Source: Powellomyces hirtus (lineage: Eukaryota > Chytridiomycota > Chytridiomycetes > Spizellomycetales > Powellomycetaceae). From it: 64,000 bases of DNA. Of this stretch, positions 26,781 through 38,500 are shown in pieces. Location of the stretch: the NCBI GenBank assembly GCA_025526995.1, contig JAHLKG010000001.1, positions 1,550,001-1,614,000 of the forward strand, in the 5' to 3' direction. Each line of letters opens with the position of its first letter. Positions within the stretch are counted from its first letter, which is position 1. The notes under the pieces were generated by a model, which had not been told where the DNA came from, did not search any database, and saw only the letters and a list, made by a program, of their open reading frames with translations. A program made the position numbers and the translations under genes.

Positions 26781-29700
26781 ATGGCAAACGCTTGGATCTC
26801 AAGCGAGCACTTCCATGAGCTGGCTGGCGGATACAAGCTACCTTCCGACCTCTATCATCGTCTGTTTCCACATCAAAGGGACGGGGTAGAATGGATGTGG
26901 ACATTGCACAATCAGGGAAAAATTGGCGGCATCCTTGGGGATGACATGGGAATGGGAAAGACGATTCAAGTTATAGCATATCTCTGCGGACTCTTTATAT
27001 CCGGCAAAGCTCGCAAAGTTCTGATTGGAATGCCACTGGGACTGTTGGAAACGTGGAAGTTGGAGTTCCGGAAATGGTGGGGCCACATCTCTCTATGCAG
27101 GTCTGGCGGAAAATCGCTTAAGAACATTGTTTCTTCAGGTTTCCGAATATGCGCGTGAAAGTCTATCACGGTCCCGCAAGCGCTATCCAAAGAGACCTTG
27201 ATGTTGTGGTGCAAAAGGGAGGCGTCATATTGACGACCTATGACAAAATTAGAGTTGCGGCCGACACGTTGACTTGCGGTGGAACAAATGTTTGGGACTA
27301 TGTAATCTTGGACGAGGGGCATCAAATCAAAAATCCCAGCTCGCAAAAAACGAAAGCAGTCTACAAGATACAGGCTACGCACAAACTGCTCCTGTCGGGA
27401 ACTCCGATACAAAACAACATGGAGGAACTGTGGACGCTGTTCGACTACGTGAGCGACGGGCGCCTCTTGTCTACCAAAAGGAACTTCATGAAACATTTTG
27501 GCAAACCTATCAAGAAGGGAGAGGCACGAGATGCCACTCCGGAAGAGAAGCAAGTTGGCAACAAAATAGCCGAAGCACTACGTGACCTGATTAGTCCATT
27601 TTTCATTCGAAGAGAGAAAACGTCACTGCTTGCTGAAAAACCGCAGGTCACAGACGACGCACATGAGGAACAATCCAAGAGCGCAATTGGGATGGATACC
27701 CTTGGCGCAAAGCACGAATTCGCTATATGGATAGCATTGTCTGAGCAGCAGATTGAGTTGTACGAGGCGTTTCTAACAAACTTAAATATTCAGGAAATTC
27801 TCAATAAGACGCGGTCTCCGTTGAACGCTCTCGGGGTGCTCAGAAAAATCTGTGACCACCCTGCTCTACTGTCATCGTCGCTGAAGGATTGCGGTTCTCT
27901 GAACCTCCAATCAGTTGCTACTCCTACAGGGGATTATCGAACACTGGTTGCCCAGAGCGCCAAATTGTCTCTGACCATGCGCTTGATTCAGCTGTTGCGA
28001 AAGAGCGGGCATCGGATGTTGATAGTCGCTTCGAGCAGAATCCTGCTAGATATCCTCGAGAAGTGCATTGTTGCCAACACCATTCCTTTTACCCGTATTG
28101 ATGGCACCGTTATTGACAGGAAAGAACGTCAGCGGCGCATCAATATGTTCAATGGGGACCCAACATACAGTTGCTTTCTATTGACAACGCAAGTCGCCAT
28201 TGGTATCACATTGACCGGAGCGGACCGGGTTATCATGTACGATCCATCATGGAACCCGAAACGTGACGCTCAAGCAGTCGATCGTGCATATAGGGTGGGC
28301 CAGAACAAGGATGTCATTGTGTATAGATTGCTGACATGCGGGACCATGGAAGAAAAAGTGTATCGAAACCAGATCCGCAAAGACTATCTTGCGAGGACAG
28401 CCATGGAGGCCGGAAATCACACCCGATACTTTACGCAATCCGAACTCAAAGACATGTTCATTCTGGGAGACACTCAACATTCCGAGACGCAGCTGTATCT
28501 CTCGCGTCGACATCCTTTGGAGGATGATCAACACTATGTACGATCCATCAGAGAACTGGAAGCCTTTAAGGAGGTTAAGGGAGTCAGTCGCCACGATCAA
28601 CTATATTCAGCCGAGGATGTTGATGACGAGGATGAAGACGGTGAAGCGCTACGATTGGTCACAGAGACCCTCAGTCAGTTTACTCTCGAAGACACTGAGC
28701 CTCAAAGAAGCAGATTGCGGACTGAGGGGCAGAAAGCGCGAGATGGCTTCAGGAAAAGTCTAGCTATCGCCTCTGCTGCTGAGGAACATCTCTTGCCCAA
28801 CCATCATTCCGAGCAATCCCTAAGATCGCCGAATTCGCCGCTAGCGCTTATGCCTAGCCCTGATATTGGCGGAGATACCATCACCGGCCCAGATCACCCG
28901 CCTCGTGTGACTGCCCGGCCCTCCCTTGAAGTTCAATCATCTCCTGCCATAAAGCATCGTAGTCGGCGGAAGGCCCTCGTCATATATTCCAGCGAGGATG
29001 AGCACGATGCGGGAAATAGGAAGACAGAAGCATCACCAAAGCTCAGCTCCGGGGATGAAGGCTCTCCGATACTGCGGCGGCGTGGATCACGCGCCCGTCA
29101 ATTCATGATTCATGACGACGACGAGTCCTCCGCAGTGCTTGGAAGTCCCGCAAGCACACCATCAGAGATAAATGCAGTGGCAATCTTTGAGCCGGAAGAG
29201 AAGTGGGCCGAGCATGACGCTGGCCCTGAGGTCACCGAGAACGCTCAAGACCGCAGGTCGTGTCGTCAAGGCTTGGTTAGTGAAGAGGATGCCGAAGATA
29301 CTGCGGCAGAAGACACAGCTCCCTTGTCTGGTCCAAACTATGTCCTGGAATCACCAACCCCTTCTTCCACTGGAAATAGGAGCAGAGAGATCATCGCCGT
29401 CAGCCCTTTGGCAAATGAGAGGGGCGGTGAGCAATTTCGTTGCTACGAGCTGGCCTAAACATATCTTGATGAAGTTTCTCATTTCGACGTTTGCTTTCAT
29501 AGACTGCCCCCAAGGTGTCCATGTGTCGCGCGCATACACAATCCAGCGATGTCGATGCTTGCGCACTGATGATGAAATGGATAGATATGATGAGCTCTTG
29601 TTTAAGTTCAGGTCTCGGATGTGATTGTTACGCCCGGGAAAGAGCTGCTCATTCTTATCTGATCTTTCTTTTTGTCGAAGTAGGCGACAGATGAAGATGA

Positions 29701-29870
29701 ATCAGCGAGTCAAAGCGCTACAAAGCCTCCGTAAAGCCTTTGAGATTTGCGATGATGACGCCCGGTGCTTACATTATATATTAAAGGACACTGTCAATAG
29801 ATTTTACAAGGATGATAGACCTGTTGGTGAGAAGCAATGTGGAGGGTTCGGTCAATCCCTTCTACGTTAA
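26781..29870 (+). CDS. PICH/ERCC6L-like SNF2 DNA translocase
   Basis: A Snf2-family ATPase resembling human PICH (ERCC6L), which works on ultrafine anaphase DNA bridges. Exons 26781-27076, 27139-29426, 29503-29620 and 29684-29870 give 962 aa. Motifs in order: LYHRLFPHQRDGVEWMW, Walker A GILGDDMGMGKTIQVIAYL, DEGH in YVILDEGHQIKN, LLLSGTPIQNN, the PICH-type ARDATPEEK, FFIRR, SPLNALGVLRKICDHPALL, RIDGTVIDRKERQRRI, and WNPKRDAQAVDRAYRVGQ. The middle of the protein after the ATPase is acidic and Ser-rich. The last two exons add a helical pair (DELLFKFRSRM, RVKALQSLRKAFEICDDD) like the TPR at the ends of PICH. Without the intron 29427-29502 the protein would stop at 29458. The human N-terminal TPR is missing here. 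Confidence 0.9.
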
Positions 29871-30039
29871 TCAGACCTAATTTCGCCCTAATCCATGTCA
29901 CTGAACCACGGAGTTACGCGCTGTCACCACGTGATTGGCGCTGACCAGGTGGCGCAGCATTTGACAATGTCCTGCGGTCCGGCACGAAAAAACAAAAACA
30001 ATTCATGGTTTTAGAACGCTGAGCAGCCCATTATACAAA

Positions 30040-32414
30040 ATGACAGCAACAGGAACCAACTCAGGCTTTGGAAAACAGCTTGCGGACAGCGGTATGTGGT
30101 GTGCAGTAGCTTTTTGAGCCGTCGTATTTGAGCGTACCAAATCTTATACACGTTCGCACTCCTTATGTTCCCAGAGAAAAAAGTTCGCGACCGAGCAGTT
30201 CGAGGACTTGTGAAGTGGCTAGTCAGCAATGAGAACGTGGATGACTTGCAGTTGATGAAGCTATGGAAGGGACTCTTTTACAGTAAGCTTCTGAATGGAG
30301 AGGGGCTCCAGCATTTCAAGGAAGGACCCCGACCTGACTCACGCTATGTCAGGTTTTTGGATGTCAGATAAGCCAATGATTCAGGAGCATCTAGCGGACA
30401 AACTGGCTGGTCTGCTCTTGAAGCTGCCTCAGGGAAATGCCATGCGATACATCAAAGCGTTCTGGACCATCATGGTCACTGAATGGCACGGGATTGACCG
30501 CCTAAGGTAATTCTGAAGGCGCTTCCCTTTCGAGGTGATTGCGACTCATAGCTGCGCCTCAGATTGGACAAGTTCTACATGCTTTTGCGCAAGTTTCACT
30601 TCTACGGGTTCCAGTATCTGGAGGGAAAGCAATGGGCGGAAGAATCAGTTCGCGAATACACACGCATTCTCAGCGACGGCCCTTTGAGGTATGTATGGAG
30701 CTGCCCCAACGAAGGGCGATGGATGATGTTCTCAAATGATGTCTCGCAGGGTGAACGATTTGAAAGTGCCGGACGGTCTCAGATACCACACGGCAGAAGT
30801 ATATCTTGAGGAATTGCAAAGAGCCGTGGGTTCGAAGGTATGTAGCGACCATTGGCAGGTGTATACACAAGCCACTTGGCTAGACTGACAGGACTTTTGT
30901 ACAGATCCCGAGTGAAACACTCTTGCTTCTTATTGAGCCATTCTTCCACAATCTCACCCGTTCGGCGAGCGACGTTGTGTTTGCGCGCGCATCGGAGAAT
31001 GTATTTGAGCGAATACTTGCACAAAAAACCCGTGGTACGGATGGGGCACTAGAATGGGGCTTCTTAGGTGACTAGTGCTAATCTTTGCAGCAGATGACGA
31101 CGCGGCGGAACAAAGCCTTGTCCTTCCATTTGATCACGTTGAGCTCGGACGGCGATTGTTTGACATCGCCATTGGATCCGACGTTCTTGTTAAGAACCGA
31201 CCGAAGGTGGCAGACCTGTTCAAGAAGTTCGCCAAGCTCGTTGAAATTGACGTGGATCAAAGCTTGCTGAAGGTTTCGAAGCCTTCCGGAATGAAAAGCC
31301 TGACGAAACCTGGTGCGGTAACCAACCCCGGCAAAGAGACACCCATTGACTCGATGGATGTTGACGACAGGGAGTCTGAAGAGGTCACCGCCGTCAGCAA
31401 TGACACAGATGAGACTTCTCTGAAGCGCAAGGCAACGGAGGAAGAAAATCCGATAAAAAGGAAAAAAAAGAAAACTACGAAGGCAAAGAAAGCAGGAGAG
31501 ACCGCCACGTCGAAGGAGGTAGTGGAAGAAACCGTTGCTTCACCGAATGGGAAGGAATTAGAAAGCGAGGCGGAGGTGACGATTGAAGGTGAGGCTCGCA
31601 GGGAGTAATGCTTGCTCCGACACATTCCATTAATCAAAGTTGTGCCCAGACATCTTGTCTCAAACCGCTCAAGATGATGTGATGGAGATATCGAACGAAA
31701 TTCCTGCAGAAGCAACTATGACACCATCGCGCAAAAAGCAGAACAAGATGGGCGCAAAAACGCAGCCTAATAAGAAAAAAAATGTATGCAGTTGCCGCTC
31801 AATCATTGTCTGACGACACAGAGATCGCTGACTAGATCCTCTCTTCGTGTATTAGAACCTGATTGTAATGAACGCAGACAGCGATCCCACACACAAGAAG
31901 GCTGTCAAATTTGTTCTTGACCAAAACATGACCAAAAGTAAGTTGGGGGAATATGACCATGGGGGAGTAAGTACTGACCTTCTGATATGTAGGCTTTTTC
32001 AAGCGCCTTCCAGTCGCCGATGAAGGAACACCAACGCGGAAAACCAACACAGCTGCTAAGAAAGTGCTCAAGCCCACTCCTCCTACCCCGTTAACCAAAA
32101 AAGTGGCGATGGCATTGGCGAGATCAACGGCTCTTGGGAAGGAAGTTACTAAAACAACCATCGTTGCGACGCAACACGAGACTGAAACCCACGTTGACGA
32201 AACGAGCGCAACCACAGTTGAACAAGCGACGACGTCAACAGTATCAGTGCGAACATCCAAACCAACTCCGAAAAAGCAATCACCGTCAGCAGGCGAACCA
32301 GTTTCCACCAAGAAAAATAACGCCACACCGAAGGCGGTCAAAAGCCCCAAGGCCACCAAATCGCCGGCTTCCCCTGCGTCGAAGAGGCGCGCGGTTGCAT
32401 CTGATCTGATTTGA
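30040..32414 (+). CDS. RRP1: RRP1/NOP52-like ribosome biogenesis protein
   Basis: A nucleolar factor of 60S subunit assembly. Ten exons are seen: 30040-30091, 30175-30282, 30353-30506, 30563-30688, 30750-30837, 30905-31034, 31091-31588, 31650-31783, 31856-31937 and 31994 onward. The N-terminal NOP52 helices are clear: KVRDRAVRGLVKWLV, LWKGLFYSFWMSDKP, RLDKFYMLLRKFHFYG and FDHVELGRRLFDIAIG. A Lys-rich, acidic tail follows with the RRP1 motif VKFVLDQNMTKSFFKRLP. From there the correct frame runs to a TAA at 32092 (490 aa). The Lys/Ser/Thr/Pro-rich tail that looks like real coding (to 32414) lies in a frame shifted by one base. Either the gene ends early or there is an indel near 32041. The end coordinate given assumes the longer tail. 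Confidence 0.85.
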
Positions 32415-32512
32415 ACTGACCTGAGAGGTCTGGTAGCAAGCAAGCAATTGCATTGTACATCTTAACCACGCGGGCGTGTTCACAACGGCCGATTACATAG
32501 AATATTTAAAGC

Positions 32513-33870
32513 CTATATGGCGGTGTGGAACAGATAGGAGATGGACTCGCCGTTATGGTTCCGCCGAATGGCTTCCGCTAGTACTCCACTAATATCGATT
32601 ATCCTGAGTTTCTTGGATGCGGCGCGTTTCCATTCGGGGAACGGATACGAGTTTGTCACAATCACCTACCGATTATCGATCAATACACATAGCAGCTCGC
32701 CGCACAATCAAACATGGTCTTACCTCGTCCACTGCTTCACACTCCTCAATCTCTTGCATTGCATTACCGGACAATATTCCGTGGGTGGCGATGATGTAAA
32801 CTTTGGAAGCTTTGCAGCGTTTCAAGTGCTCGGCGGCATCGAGAAATGAGTGCGTTCCATCAATGATATCGTCCTGGTTGGGGCAAGTACAGGGTAAGAG
32901 CTGTGTTGCTTCGAGGAACCAATCAAGCGGACCTACAAGAACAAAACAATCTCGTCCTTTGACATCACCAACCAAGGTGAGTCTGTTTTCCACGCCCTCC
33001 TCTCCATCATCCTTGCTCCTCGCTGGTTGGGTGATATGGTAACGCTCTCGGTGAATCAGCGCAAAGTCCATTTGCAGCTTATCAGCCAATGCCGTAACTC
33101 TATGCAATACGGGTTAAGTCGACTTTGAATTGCCGGATGGGACCACACGCCCACGATGAACACACCGTTTGGCACCCCCTGCATTTTTGGATATAACGAC
33201 AGCTTCGGCATAATTTGGAAATCTTTCACTGATGTACTTGGCGATTGACGGTTCAGCAACGAGGTTATCTATGGTTGTCTTGAAGAATCCTTGCACTTGC
33301 GATGAGTGTAAATCCATGGTGATGATGTGGTCAACTCCCGCGGTTGCCAGCATGTTCGCAACAACTACAAAAGACACATGTCGTCAAATTTCGTCTCAGA
33401 AGTGAAGTTTCATCAGTCCTCACGTTTGGCGGTGATGGCGCCTCGCGCCTTCTTCTTCTTCGACTGCTTATTGTAAGGGAAGTATGGCATTCTGCTGGGA
33501 AATCAGCACACGCCCTATGGTTTGTTCTACTCCGGTCCTCCAACTTACACTGCAGTGATCCTTCTCGCGCTGGCAATTTTGCAAGCGTTGATCATTATAA
33601 GCAATTCCATAAGATGGTCGTTGATCTGCATCGACCCTGACTGAATCAAGTAAACGTCTTCGTTCCGGACTGACACTCCGATCTCCACAGAGGTTTCTGC
33701 ATTGGAGAACCGCTTCATGGTAGCTGGGGCAGCAGCTATCCCCAGCCGATCGAGAATGAGTGCGGACAGCTCCGGGTGGGAAGACCCGGTAAAGACTTTT
33801 ACCTGGTGACAGTCGTAAGTATTGACCAGCGCAAAAGCAAACTCTTTTTGTCGCTACCCACTCTACGCAT
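32513..33870 (-). CDS. Ribose-phosphate pyrophosphokinase-like subunit
   Basis: A PRPP synthetase family protein (ribose 5-phosphate + ATP to PRPP), 331 aa from seven exons: 33870-33862, 33802-33549, 33491-33424, 33364-33166, 33099-32937, 32873-32724, 32665-32513. The first exon encodes only three residues before [13 protein letters not shown]. Also seen are [48 protein letters not shown] and the C-terminal SISYLF. Two active-site regions depart from the consensus. The usual DAGGAKR reads NAGGAKR, and the ribose-5-phosphate loop that normally ends DTxGT reads [10 protein letters not shown]. Divergence of this kind is what I recall for the yeast Prs1/Prs5 group, whose members work in mixed complexes. 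It may therefore be a structural or regulatory subunit. It is head to head with COG2. Confidence 0.9.
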
Positions 33871-34192
33871 GTCGCCTCTTTGCTTCGCAGATGAAGAGTG
33901 GTCCGGAGAATCAGCTGTACCACCCACTTCCCTTAAAAGCGCCGTCGTTGTTCTGTCGAGGATTGTAGCTGTGTCCACCTTGACAATTGTGACGTTTTGG
34001 ACTTGGCCCGTGCGAGCAGGCCTTGATGTGAGTTTTTGGGCGTGTGTGTTCTGATGGACAGGTGGTGCTGCGCTTGCTGCGCAGGGAGCGTGAGTCATCA
34101 AAAGAAGCGCGCGGCAATGTCGAGGAGTCGCCGCATTCTGTTGGGCTGTTGAGATAAAAACAGTGGAAGTGTCGACAAGGGTCCATGCCAGG

Positions 34193-37100
34193 ATGTCTCA
34201 ATACATTGGGGCTAATATAGGCTTGGCACAGGAGGGACCCGCCAAACCACCCCTAATATCTACCCCTTCCTTCGCAAATGTCACGCCGATCTCGTTCGAC
34301 CGCTCTTCCTTTTCAGGGTTGTCGTTTTCTTCTGAGGATTTTCTCGCTGACCGCCGACATATTGAGCTCGACCGGCTGAAGAGCGAACTGCAACAGGGCC
34401 TGAGAGATCTGAAAACAGAGCTGGTCGAACTCATCAATCTGGACTATGCGGATTTCATTAATTTATCTACCAAGCTGGTCGGGGTCGATACGATGATAGT
34501 GGACCTTGCGAAACCGCTGGAAACGATCAACTCAGTGGTCCAGGTGCGATGATCGCCGCCTCCGAACAATAACCTTGTTGCTTGGCTTTTGATTGGGCGG
34601 GTCAAACTAAACAACAACGCGTTCTGGCTTCTGTAGTCGGTGCGTGACTCGCTTGCCGATGTGATATTCCAGTTGGAAGACGAGCTTCAGAAACGAGCTC
34701 TCATACGAGAGAAGAAGGTGGGTTGCTCGACCCGTCTTCGTCGTCGAAGCTCTCAGTGAAGCTGAGCATTCATTCTTCGTGATAGCTATACATCCAGCTA
34801 TTTATCAGTATTCATGAGTCAATCGAAAAGCTTGATGCCCTTCTGCACGTATCAAAGGAAGCGCGGTTCGCGAAGAACCAGGATCTGTAAGATGGTGATG
34901 ATGGACTAGCAATGTGGGCGCTTTCTGAACGTTTGCCGCAGGTCTAATGGTGACGAGACTGTAACTGGCGGCAAGCTGATTGAACGCGTTGCAAACGAAT
35001 ATTCACAGCTGCGATACCTGATATCGAAAGCCAATGGGACACCTTTCGTGCAGAAAATAGAGAAGGTATGCTCCTAATCTGATCTGCTCTGCTGTCGTTT
35101 CTTCATCTCAATGAGCCTTCGTAGCGTATCTCCCGAATAAAAACTACACTATCGTCAAGCCTCTCAAAGTCGCTGACTGCAGCGTACAAAGATGTGATGG
35201 CGAATTCCGGAGATCTTGCTGCCCGGGCAGCCCTTTCCCAGATTCTGCGGACATACGTGTCCGTTGATCGGGTGGACGAAGCCGTGAGTATTTTTCAAAA
35301 ATCCATCACTGGCCCGTTTTTGGAACAAGTCATCACGCGACAAAGCTTGGCTCTGGATGCTACTGCGCCTGCAGTCAAACTCGAGAATGCTGGGCATCCA
35401 TTGCGCAATATGTACAAAATAATATTGAACTTTTTACGAAACGACTGCGCCCCAGTAATCGATATCACTCTCAAATCATTTCGTGGAACCGGCGGAATCC
35501 TTTTTGTTGATGGCATTTGGGTGGCGATTGCAAATGCGATTGTAAAAACTATTCCCTTCATATTCAATCCCGGCATTCCTGAGGTTTTCCATGAGGTTGG
35601 TCGAACAAGTTGTCGCGCATTATGTGGCGGGATTTTGATACTGTCTTCCAGAACTACATCCACACAATCCAATTCATGTCGAATATGGAAGCTCTCTGTC
35701 GAACAAAAAAGAGTTTGGACACATTCAGAACGCATTCGGTTACAGTCGATTTCCTCAAGCGATGGCAATTGCCAGTATACTTCCAAATTCGGTAGGAAGA
35801 GACAGGATACAATATCTCGAGGGAAACCAAACATGATCGAACCTTATGAGTTGTTTGGAATTGTCTAGTTTCCGGGAGATTGCTACCGATTTCGAAGAGA
35901 CAACCATCACGACTTACGACTTGGGCGCCAATTTGACAGAAAACGAAGGTGGGTTATCACTACGTGATCTATCGAATGTTCCGCATTTGATACTTTACGC
36001 TAGGACTATTACTACCTCCGAGTAGTGCTCTGATCATTTGCATAAATCTGTGTTGGGATGAGAAGATCTTCTTACAAGGCTTGTCGCATCGCTTTTGGAA
36101 ACTCACGCTCCAAGTAAGTTTGTTTTGATTGCTACGATATCGGTCGCAGCTTATTTATGCCACCTAGCTTCTGGCCCGCTATGCCGCCTGGGTACAAGAA
36201 GCTCTGAATCTTGATGTCAGTACTCCTGCGATATCAAACGAACCAGAAAATGTGAGTGCTTCCTCTGTTCTCTAAGCCGTCAAGTGTATTAACTGAAACA
36301 TAACGTAGCACCTTTCCCCACCCCTACCCAATCGACCACCGTCCGCGTCCCAGCCAGAGCGCCCGCTTCCACCTGTTCCAGATTCTGGGGATGAAGGAAC
36401 CTTGAGAAAATTCCTGCACTTCTACCATGATCTCCGAAATATACGTACTCAGGTGCGGGTCGAAAGAAATCTCAGGCGAACAAGGTTCGCGCGGAATCTC
36501 ACATCTACGGCAGGTCATGAGTATTTTCGATAAGGAGATCAGATCAAAACTGCCAGAAGCAGTGAGGAATGAAGAGCTTCTACGTGGTACGGACGACTGT
36601 CAAAGAACCCTAACCTGGCGGTCGTTGACTTACAATTTGTTGAAGTTTGTCTGGATGAGTCGTTGTCACAGTTGCACCGATTGATACCTGACCTCACCAA
36701 ACGCGTTTGCTCTGTTCTTATCAAACGGTGCTCGGATCCGCTACGGGACAATGTGCGAAGCATAAAGCATCAATACCAAATGACCAACAAAGAGGTAAGT
36801 CATCAAGAGCTCCACCCTTCTTTCATTTGCTTATACCGTCTGTTCGTAACCCGCAGGCGCCCACCAAGGCATCATATTTCATCCCTACTGCATTTGCTCC
36901 ATTGTTGAAGTTCTTTGAAACGAATCAAAATATAGCCAACTCGCCGTCTGTGATGGAATGGACGACAATTGTTGTGGAAAATGTGACGGCCAGGTAAACT
37001 CTCATGACAAAAAGCTCTTTGCTCGCCCGCGCATCTTTGTGACCGGCATCTTTCTCGCCAGGTATACAGCAGAAGTGAGCGCAGAACTAGCTCGTCTGAA

Positions 37101-37399
37101 GAGCCATGAGGCCATGAGGACAAGGATGAAGAAGCCGAAGCGCACAAACGCTGCACTGACAGGTGCTGGGGACGAGGAAACGCTCAGCGACTACGACAAA
37201 GTCCGACTGCAGCTGTATCTGGATGCCGAGCAATTCAGCCGTCAGGTTGGCGCGTTGAGTGTCGATCCGCAAACGGTGTCGTCTTTCCAAGAACTGCAAA
37301 CAGTTGTCAAGCCATTCGCAGAGGTAACGTTGCGTGCCGATCATGTCCCGTCAATATAAAGCCTGATCCGCTGCTTTTCAGTTGCTTCAAAAGCAGTAG
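34193..37399 (+). CDS. COG2: Conserved oligomeric Golgi complex subunit 2
   Basis: A tether subunit for retrograde vesicles at the Golgi. Fifteen exons sum to 2325 nt (774 aa) in consistent phase: 34193-34543, 34637-34717, 34786-34886, 34942-35065, 35125-35595, 35652-35791, 35869-35948, 36004-36113, 36168-36251, 36309-36452, 36514-36586, 36646-36794, 36857-36993, 37062-37323 and 37382-37399. The COG2 N-terminal signature is plain: LVELINLDYADFINLSTKL followed by VDLAKPLETI. A second conserved piece is NYIHTIQFMSNMEALC with FLKRWQLPVYFQIRFREIA. Coiled-coil-like helices fill the N-terminal third. The last exon adds only LLQKQ; without it the protein would end 14 residues later in a different sequence. 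Ends 180 bp from the convergent ATP synthase subunit gene. Confidence 0.92.
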
Positions 37400-37579
37400 A
37401 TAGTATATTGTGGCGCCTCCGCCATTCTCATAGAAGCTGCTAGAAAGATCCTGACCCCTCACTAAATCTCAGAATATGCTGGTCGACTTCGCGAGATTTC
37501 GAGTAGACTGCTAGTAATTGCTTCCGCTTTCGATATGATATTTTCGGTACAGCATTACATATAAGGTGTCGAGACGTCT

Positions 37580-38170
37580 CTATTTCTTAGCGGCCTCTTC
37601 CTCCGATTGCGAGATGAGGAAGTTCATGTAACGCTCGGCATCGAATCGGTAAGAGTCGTTGTCGATGGTGGGGACTGAAGACGGACGAAAACCACTGGTT
37701 AGTCATTCAATTCTCGGCAATTCCCGGAACGGTTATCTTCAGTGTTTGACGTCTCTCCAAAATTCTCCCCAACGTGTCCTTTCGTTATCGAAGAGAGCGA
37801 GCTCCGCCAGCCCAGGTCCCCTTAAAAATACTTACTTCCAGCCTTCTTAGCCAAGACGGCCTGCTCCCTGTTAACCTGTGCCTCGTACGCGAGTTTGGCC
37901 TCCTCAATGAGGTCGTTGTGATGGAGGCGAGCACGCTCCTCTTTGCGGGTGTGCACGTAGTTGATCAATGACTGCTTGTGACTGTATCCGTAGAAGACAC
38001 CCAAGCCCAGGGCGCTGAAGCGGAGCAGCTGGGAGAATAGAACGTATTGGATAGTTCCCAAACGTGAGAAACCAATGAAAAACGAAGCCTTTTCCCATTT
38101 CAACTTCAGGTGTATCCCGCGGAAGAGAAATACATACGTTCGCAGAGTTGATGTTGATTATGCTAGACAT
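37580..38170 (-). CDS. ATP21: ATP synthase subunit e
   Basis: A 106-aa subunit e (Tim11/Atp21) of the mitochondrial F1Fo ATP synthase, involved in dimer formation and cristae shape. Three exons: 38170-38138, 38028-37836 and 37674-37580. The first intron is 109 nt and the second 161 nt, long for this window. The N-terminal membrane helix carries the GxxxG dimer motif in FSALGLGVFYGYSH. A charged helix follows (YVHTRKEERARLHHNDLIEE), and the last exon gives DSYRFDAERYMNFLISQSEE, as in the C-termini of subunit e proteins. The separate short exons make this gene easy to overlook. Confidence 0.88.
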
Positions 38171-38500
38171 TTTGAGAGCCAATGCCGGACGAATTGTGCA
38201 AGGGAATCTGTGGTTTCAACGGCGCACTCTGGATCTCGACATGCTGGCCACCATGCTGGTAGCTCTTGTTGCCATTGCCAACACATCTGATGACACGTGC
38301 GGCTAATTCCAGGCGGCCGCGCGTAAGCAAGCTGTCAATTTTGACCACGCTGTCAATCCTACGCGAACCAAGCAAGCGAATCGTGTTTGCAAAGAATAAT
38401 AAACACATGTCAATCTACGTAAACGCTCTATCCGAACTAATAGTGCCAGTCCATCAACTTTTTGGAGGACATCCTCATGCTACAATAGTAGCACAACAAA

